Shown here piece by piece: positions 31,625 through 35,557 of a stretch of 35,557 nucleotides of DNA; the first letter of the stretch is position 1; every line of letters begins with the position of its first letter. A program made the position numbers and the translations under genes. The notes under the pieces were generated by a model. The model made no database searches. It was not told the origin of the DNA and saw nothing but the letters and a program-made list of their open reading frames with translations. Source of the stretch: JBHELG01 sp046263195 (GTDB lineage Bacteria; Actinomycetota; Nitriliruptoria; Nitriliruptorales; JAHWKO01); assembly GCA_046263195.1 (NCBI GenBank), contig JBHELG010000060.1, positions 1-35,557 of the forward strand, in the 5' to 3' direction.

Positions 31625-33964
31625 ATGCCTGAGCTACGGACCCTCACGCTGCCCGTTCTGCCGCTCGACCACGGGGTGGTGCTGCCGCACATGGTGGTGA
31701 CGGCGGCCATCGACAGCGCCGACGCGCGCGCCGCCATCGACGCCGCCAGCGCCGGCGAACGCCTCCTACTCCTGCTGCCTCGCGTCGAAGGCAGATTCGG
31801 ACGCATCGGCACGGTCGCCAAGCTCGAGGACACGGGAACGCTCCCGAGCGGCGTCGACGTCGCCGTTGTCCGGGGCCTCCACCGCGGGATCGTTCGCACC
31901 GGAGTGGCCGGCGCGGGCGAGGTCCTACGGGTCGAGGTCGAACCGGCACCGGACCCCGAGGTCGTATCCGAGCATGCTCGCGACCTGGCCCACAACTACC
32001 GGGCCCTCGTCGAGAGCATCCTCGAGGCTCGCGGTGAGCCGCGGGTGGCCGAGATGATGCGGGGCATCGCGCACCCCGGCCAGCTCGCCGACCTCTCCGG
32101 CTACTCGCCCGACCTGTCCTACGAGCAGAAGGCGCAGGTGCTCGACACCCTCGACGTCGAGCGTCGACTCGAGCTCGTCATCGAGTGGGCTCGCCAGACC
32201 CTCGCAGAAATCGAGCTGAAGGGCCGCATCCGGTCCGAGGTCACCGACCGCATGGAGCGGACCCAGCGCGAGTACCTCCTCCGTCAACAGCTCGAAGCCA
32301 TCCGAAAGGAGCTCGGCGAGGAAGACGAGGACGTCGTCGAGGAGTACCGGCGCCGCATCGCCGAGGCCGGCATGCCCGACGAGGTCCGCAAGCAGGCGGA
32401 GCGCGAACTTGCCCGTCTCGAGCACACCCCGCCGCAGAACCCCGAACACGGCTGGATTCGCACCTACCTCGACTGGATGGTCGACCTCCCCTGGGCGACC
32501 CGCAGTGACGACCAGCTCGACCTCGCCGAGGCACGGCGCATCCTCGACGCCGACCACACCGGTCTCGACGACGTCAAGGACCGCATCCTCGAATTCCTCG
32601 CGGTGCGCAGGCTGCGTGAAGAACGCGGGCTACAACCCGTCGAGGGTGGCCGCGGTTCGGGCGCGATCATCACGCTCGTCGGACCACCCGGCGTGGGCAA
32701 GACCTCTCTCGGCGCGTCGGTCGCTCGGGCGCTGGGCCGCAAGTTCGTCCGCGTGTCGCTCGGTGGCGTCCGCGACGAGGCCGAGATTCGCGGCCACCGT
32801 CGCACCTACGTCGGGGCGCTGCCGGGACGGATCGTGCGGGCGCTGAAAGACGCGGGCACCGCCAACCCCGTCATCATGCTCGACGAGATCGACAAGCTGA
32901 GCGCCGGCGGCTGGTCCGGTGACCCCGCCGCGGCCCTGCTGGAGGTTCTCGACCCCGCGCAGAACCACACCTTCCGCGACCATTACCTCGACGTCGACCT
33001 CGACCTGTCCGAGGTGCTGTTCATACCGACGGCGAACATCGTGGAGACCATCCCCGGGCCGCTGCTCGACCGCATGGAGATCATCCGCCTGGACGGCTAC
33101 ACCGAGTACGAGAAGCTGGCCATCGCCCGGGATCACCTGCTGCCACGCCAGGTGGAACGCAACGGCCTACGCCCCGAGGAGGTCGAGTTCACGGACGCGG
33201 CGCTGCGCTCGGTCATCCTCGATCACACCCTCGAGGCGGGGGTGCGCAATCTCGAACGCGAGCTCGGAAAGGCGATCCGCAAGGTCGCCACGAAGTTGGC
33301 CGGGGGAGCGATGACGGCGCCCATCGTGGTCGACGCCGAGGACGTACGGACCTATCTCGGCAAGCCGAAGTTCCACTTCGAGGCCGCCGAGCGGACTGCC
33401 GTTCCCGGCGTCGCGACCGCACTCGCCGTGACCGGGGCCGGAGGCGACGTACTGTTCGTCGAGGCGACCCGCATGCCGGGAGACGCCGGCCTGACACTCA
33501 CCGGTCAACTCGGTGACGTCATGAAGGAGTCGGCGCAGATCGCACTGTCCTATGTCCGGTCCCATGCCGACGAGCTCGGGCTCGGCGGAAAGCTGGATGG
33601 TCACGTCCACGTGCACGTCCCGGCCGGCGCGGTTCCGAAGGACGGACCCTCCGCAGGCGTGACCATCGTCACCGCCCTCGCGAGCCTACTCAGCGGCCGC
33701 CCGGTTCGGTCCACGGTCGGCATGACCGGGGAAGTCACCCTGCAAGGCCGAGTGCTGCCCATCGGCGGCGTGAAGCAGAAGGTGCTCGCCGCCCACCGTG
33801 CTCGGCTCGAAGAGGTCGTCCTGCCCAAGCGCAACGAGGCCGACCTCGACGAGGTGCCAGAGGCGGTGCGCAACGAGCTCACCTTCCACCTCGCCTCGGA
33901 CATCAGAGACGTGCTGGCAGTCGCACTCGAAGGTGAGGGTGAGACGGAACCGCTGGCAGCCTGA
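31625..33964 (+). CDS. lon: ATP-dependent Lon protease
   Basis: This 779-residue LonA protease degrades damaged and regulatory proteins. It has the N-terminal substrate domain (PVLPLDHGVVLPHMVV), the coiled-coil stalk near 195-265, the AAA+ module with Walker A GPPGVGKT at 353-360, Walker B MLDEIDKL, and the Ser-Lys protease domain with S676 in PKDGPSAGVT and K719 in GGVKQKVLAA. Full length. ATG at 31625; the ribosome site is modest. A TTGACA promoter candidate and a divergent MarR gene lie upstream. Confidence 0.97.
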   Translation: MPELRTLTLPVLPLDHGVVLPHMVVTAAIDSADARAAIDAASAGERLLLLLPRVEGRFGRIGTVAKLEDTGTLPSGVDVAVVRGLHRGIVRTGVAGAGEVLRVEVEPAPDPEVVSEHARDLAHNYRALVESILEARGEPRVAEMMRGIAHPGQLADLSGYSPDLSYEQKAQVLDTLDVERRLELVIEWARQTLAEIELKGRIRSEVTDRMERTQREYLLRQQLEAIRKELGEEDEDVVEEYRRRIAEAGMPDEVRKQAERELARLEHTPPQNPEHGWIRTYLDWMVDLPWATRSDDQLDLAEARRILDADHTGLDDVKDRILEFLAVRRLREERGLQPVEGGRGSGAIITLVGPPGVGKTSLGASVARALGRKFVRVSLGGVRDEAEIRGHRRTYVGALPGRIVRALKDAGTANPVIMLDEIDKLSAGGWSGDPAAALLEVLDPAQNHTFRDHYLDVDLDLSEVLFIPTANIVETIPGPLLDRMEIIRLDGYTEYEKLAIARDHLLPRQVERNGLRPEEVEFTDAALRSVILDHTLEAGVRNLERELGKAIRKVATKLAGGAMTAPIVVDAEDVRTYLGKPKFHFEAAERTAVPGVATALAVTGAGGDVLFVEATRMPGDAGLTLTGQLGDVMKESAQIALSYVRSHADELGLGGKLDGHVHVHVPAGAVPKDGPSAGVTIVTALASLLSGRPVRSTVGMTGEVTLQGRVLPIGGVKQKVLAAHRARLEEVVLPKRNEADLDEVPEAVRNELTFHLASDIRDVLAVALEGEGETEPLAA

Positions 33965-34079
33965 CCCACGTCGCTGGTCTCCTTCCCGCGAGCCGGTGAC
34001 AGTTCGTCGGCAACCCCTCGCTGATCGTCGCGGCTGAGCGCGCCAGGCTTCGCACCGGCGTACTCATGGAAGGTGGCAG

Positions 34080-35228
34080 ATGCGCATCGGGATCCTCACA
34101 GGCGGGGGGGACGTGCCCGGGCTGAACCCCTGCATCAAGGCCGTCGTGAACCGCGTCATGGACGACGGGCACGAGGTGATCGGGATACGTCGCGGCTGGG
34201 CCGGGCTGCTGGAATGCCTGCCCGACGACTCGGAGTCGCTCGCGGCCTGCACCCAGCAGCTGGACAAGAGCGTCGTCCGGACCATCGACCGCAGCGGCGG
34301 CACGATACTCCACACCTCGCGGACGAACCCGGGACGGGTGCGGGCGGGGGACGTTCCGAGCTTTCTCGCCGATCAGGCGTTGGGCGATGGCCCCTACGAC
34401 TTCACGAAGTACGTGCTGGAGGTCATCGAACGGCTGAAGCTCGACGTGCTCATGCCAATCGGGGGCGATGACACCCTCTCGTACGGTTTGCGCCTGCACG
34501 AGGAGGGGGTGCGGGTCATCGCGATCCCGAAGACGATGGACAACGACGTGCATGGCACGGACTACTGCATCGGCTTCTCGACCGCGGTCAGCCGTAGCGT
34601 GCAGTTCATCCACCAGCTACGAACCAGCGCCGGCTCCCACGAACGCATCGCGGTCGTCGAGTTGTTCGGGCGCTACAGCGGGGAGACCTCCCTCGTCTCG
34701 GCCTACCTGGCGGGAGTGGACCGGGCGGTCATCTCCGAGGTGCCCTTCGACGCCGAGAAGCTCGCGGGCCTGCTCATGGATGATCGAGCGGCGAACCCGA
34801 GCAACTACGCCATGGTGACCGTGTCCGAGGGGGCGCGGCTGCTGGGTGGCACGTTGCAGGTCCGAGGCGAGGAGGACCCGTACGGGCACCGCAAGCTCGG
34901 TGGGATCGGACGGGTGACGAGTGAGATGCTGAAAGAGATCACCGGGGTGGGGACCATCGACCAGCAGCTCGGCTACCTCATGCGCTCGGGCAGGCCCGAC
35001 TCACTCGACCTCATGGTCGCGACCAACTATGCGGTCATGGCCTCTGATCTCGCGCTCGAAGGGTCGAAGGGCCGGATGGTGGCCCTGCGCATGGGCACCT
35101 ACATCAACGTGCCCATCACGGTCATCCGCGAGGGAGCGAAGCGGGTCGACGTCGACGCGCTGTACGACGTCGAGGCGTACCGGCCCAAGGTCCGCCACGT
35201 GGCGGGCAAACCCATGTTCCTCTACTGA
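34080..35228 (+). CDS. Phosphofructokinase, pyrophosphate-type active-site signature
   Basis: This 382-residue cytoplasmic enzyme phosphorylates fructose 6-phosphate. The glycine-rich GILTGGGDVPGLN and the catalytic PKTMDNDVHGTDYCIGFSTA are present. At the donor site it has GGDDT (D130, D131), where ATP enzymes have Gly as the second of the pair, and K151 in PKT, where ATP enzymes have Gly. Both residues are the known determinants of pyrophosphate use, so a reversible PPi-dependent enzyme is predicted. The longer length (E. coli PfkA has 320) also fits. GGAAGGTGG precedes the ATG. Confidence 0.9.
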   Translation: MRIGILTGGGDVPGLNPCIKAVVNRVMDDGHEVIGIRRGWAGLLECLPDDSESLAACTQQLDKSVVRTIDRSGGTILHTSRTNPGRVRAGDVPSFLADQALGDGPYDFTKYVLEVIERLKLDVLMPIGGDDTLSYGLRLHEEGVRVIAIPKTMDNDVHGTDYCIGFSTAVSRSVQFIHQLRTSAGSHERIAVVELFGRYSGETSLVSAYLAGVDRAVISEVPFDAEKLAGLLMDDRAANPSNYAMVTVSEGARLLGGTLQVRGEEDPYGHRKLGGIGRVTSEMLKEITGVGTIDQQLGYLMRSGRPDSLDLMVATNYAVMASDLALEGSKGRMVALRMGTYINVPITVIREGAKRVDVDALYDVEAYRPKVRHVAGKPMFLY

Positions 35229-35416
35229 GATCGCGGGCCTCCCGGCACGAGCACGCGCTCGAGCAACGGCGAAGGCGCGTACCCGCGCCGGCCGCAGTGC
35301 GGGGGCGAAGCATGCGTGTCCGCATCCGCTCATCGACAGTAAAATCGCCCCGTGCAGCCGCAATGCCCGGGGGCGAAGACGGCGAGAGGATTTTCGCAGG
35401 GTCGGCGTCACCTCCT

Positions 35417-35493
35417 GGGCCCGTAGCTCAATCGGTCAGAGCGCCGGACTCATAATCCGTCGGTTCCGGGTTCGAGCCCCGGCGGGCCCACCA
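35417..35493 (+). tRNA. tRNA with CAU anticodon (Met elongator, or Ile2 if lysidine-modified)
   Basis: A complete cloverleaf: acceptor GGGCCCG / CGGGCCC, D arm GCUC-GAGC, anticodon loop CUCAUAA, variable loop CGGUU, T arm CCGGG-UUCGAGC-CCCGG, discriminator A and an encoded CCA at 35491-35493. The first anticodon-stem pair (C27-U43) is mismatched; the other four pair. The loop CUCAUAA occurs both in elongator tRNA-Met and in tRNA-Ile(CAU), so identity is undecided; the 7-bp acceptor stem excludes an initiator-type first-pair mismatch. Confidence 0.95.
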
Positions 35494-35495
35494 GC

Positions 35496-35520
35496 AAAAC
35501 CGCAGGTGAGGGCGGGTTTT
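35496..35520 (+). terminator. Rho-independent terminator after the tRNA
   Basis: AAAACCGC can pair with GGCGGGTTTT (with a one-base bulge) and is followed by T residues, immediately after the CCA end. Confidence 0.6.
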
Positions 35521-35557
35521 AAACTCCAAAGGTGCCTCGCATGCGGTCGCGCAGGCG

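Overview
The window is about 35.6 kb of GC-rich DNA packed with genes on both strands. GTG starts are frequent, and many neighbours share a 4-base stop/start overlap (GTGA, ATGA or TTGA). The gene content suggests a member of Actinomycetota: a GH65 / beta-phosphoglucomutase pair of the mycobacterial Rv3401/Rv3400 type, a PknB-like kinase with a Pro-rich tail, HxlR and MarR regulators, an LpqC-like lipoprotein esterase and an RpoD-like sigma factor. I cannot fix the class; a deep-branching lineage such as Acidimicrobiia or Nitriliruptoria is a guess. No transposase, integrase, phage gene, CRISPR array or rRNA is visible, so this reads as ordinary chromosome.

Region 1 (1-9.5 kb) is carbohydrate metabolism. 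A leftward pair encodes a fused transaldolase-glucose-6-phosphate isomerase and an NAD(P)-dependent 6-phosphogluconate dehydrogenase that runs off the left edge. A rightward pair encodes beta-phosphoglucomutase and a GH65 disaccharide phosphorylase or hydrolase. Together they could take an alpha-glucosyl disaccharide through beta-glucose 1-phosphate and glucose 6-phosphate into the pentose phosphate pathway. A PdxA-family dehydrogenase, a zinc alcohol dehydrogenase and an Mth938-family protein follow. The Mth938-family gene is preceded by three tandem copies of a 53-bp unit that carries its own ribosome site and start codon.

Region 2 (9.5-18 kb) holds an HxlR regulator divergent from two overlapping PDZ serine proteases that lack export signals. 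Next come a Ser/Thr kinase, a double-domain SagB-type nitroreductase and a polynucleotide-kinase-like ATPase with overlapping ends, then an RpoD-like sigma factor and an unrecognised gene.

Region 3 (18-22.9 kb) is a set of single genes: a metallophosphoesterase coupled to a nucleotidyltransferase-BON fusion, an erythromycin-esterase family protein, an LpqC-like esterase and MsrA.

Region 4 (23.0-26.4 kb) is the most unusual part. It is a six-gene leftward operon with an unknown 230-residue protein, a MauE-like membrane protein ending in a 14-residue repeat, a MauD-like membrane thioredoxin, a twin-arginine secreted protein with 16 cysteines, and two small membrane proteins. It resembles the part of the methylamine dehydrogenase locus that forms disulfides in the light chain, but the cargo is different and no heavy chain is present.

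Region 5 (26.4-35.6 kb) holds an unknown gene coupled to a YbaK-type deacylase, an NfeD / slipin / four-helix membrane protein operon, a thiamine-binding protein and a cupin, a MarR regulator divergent from lon, a phosphofructokinase with the pyrophosphate-type signature, and a CAU tRNA with a terminator.
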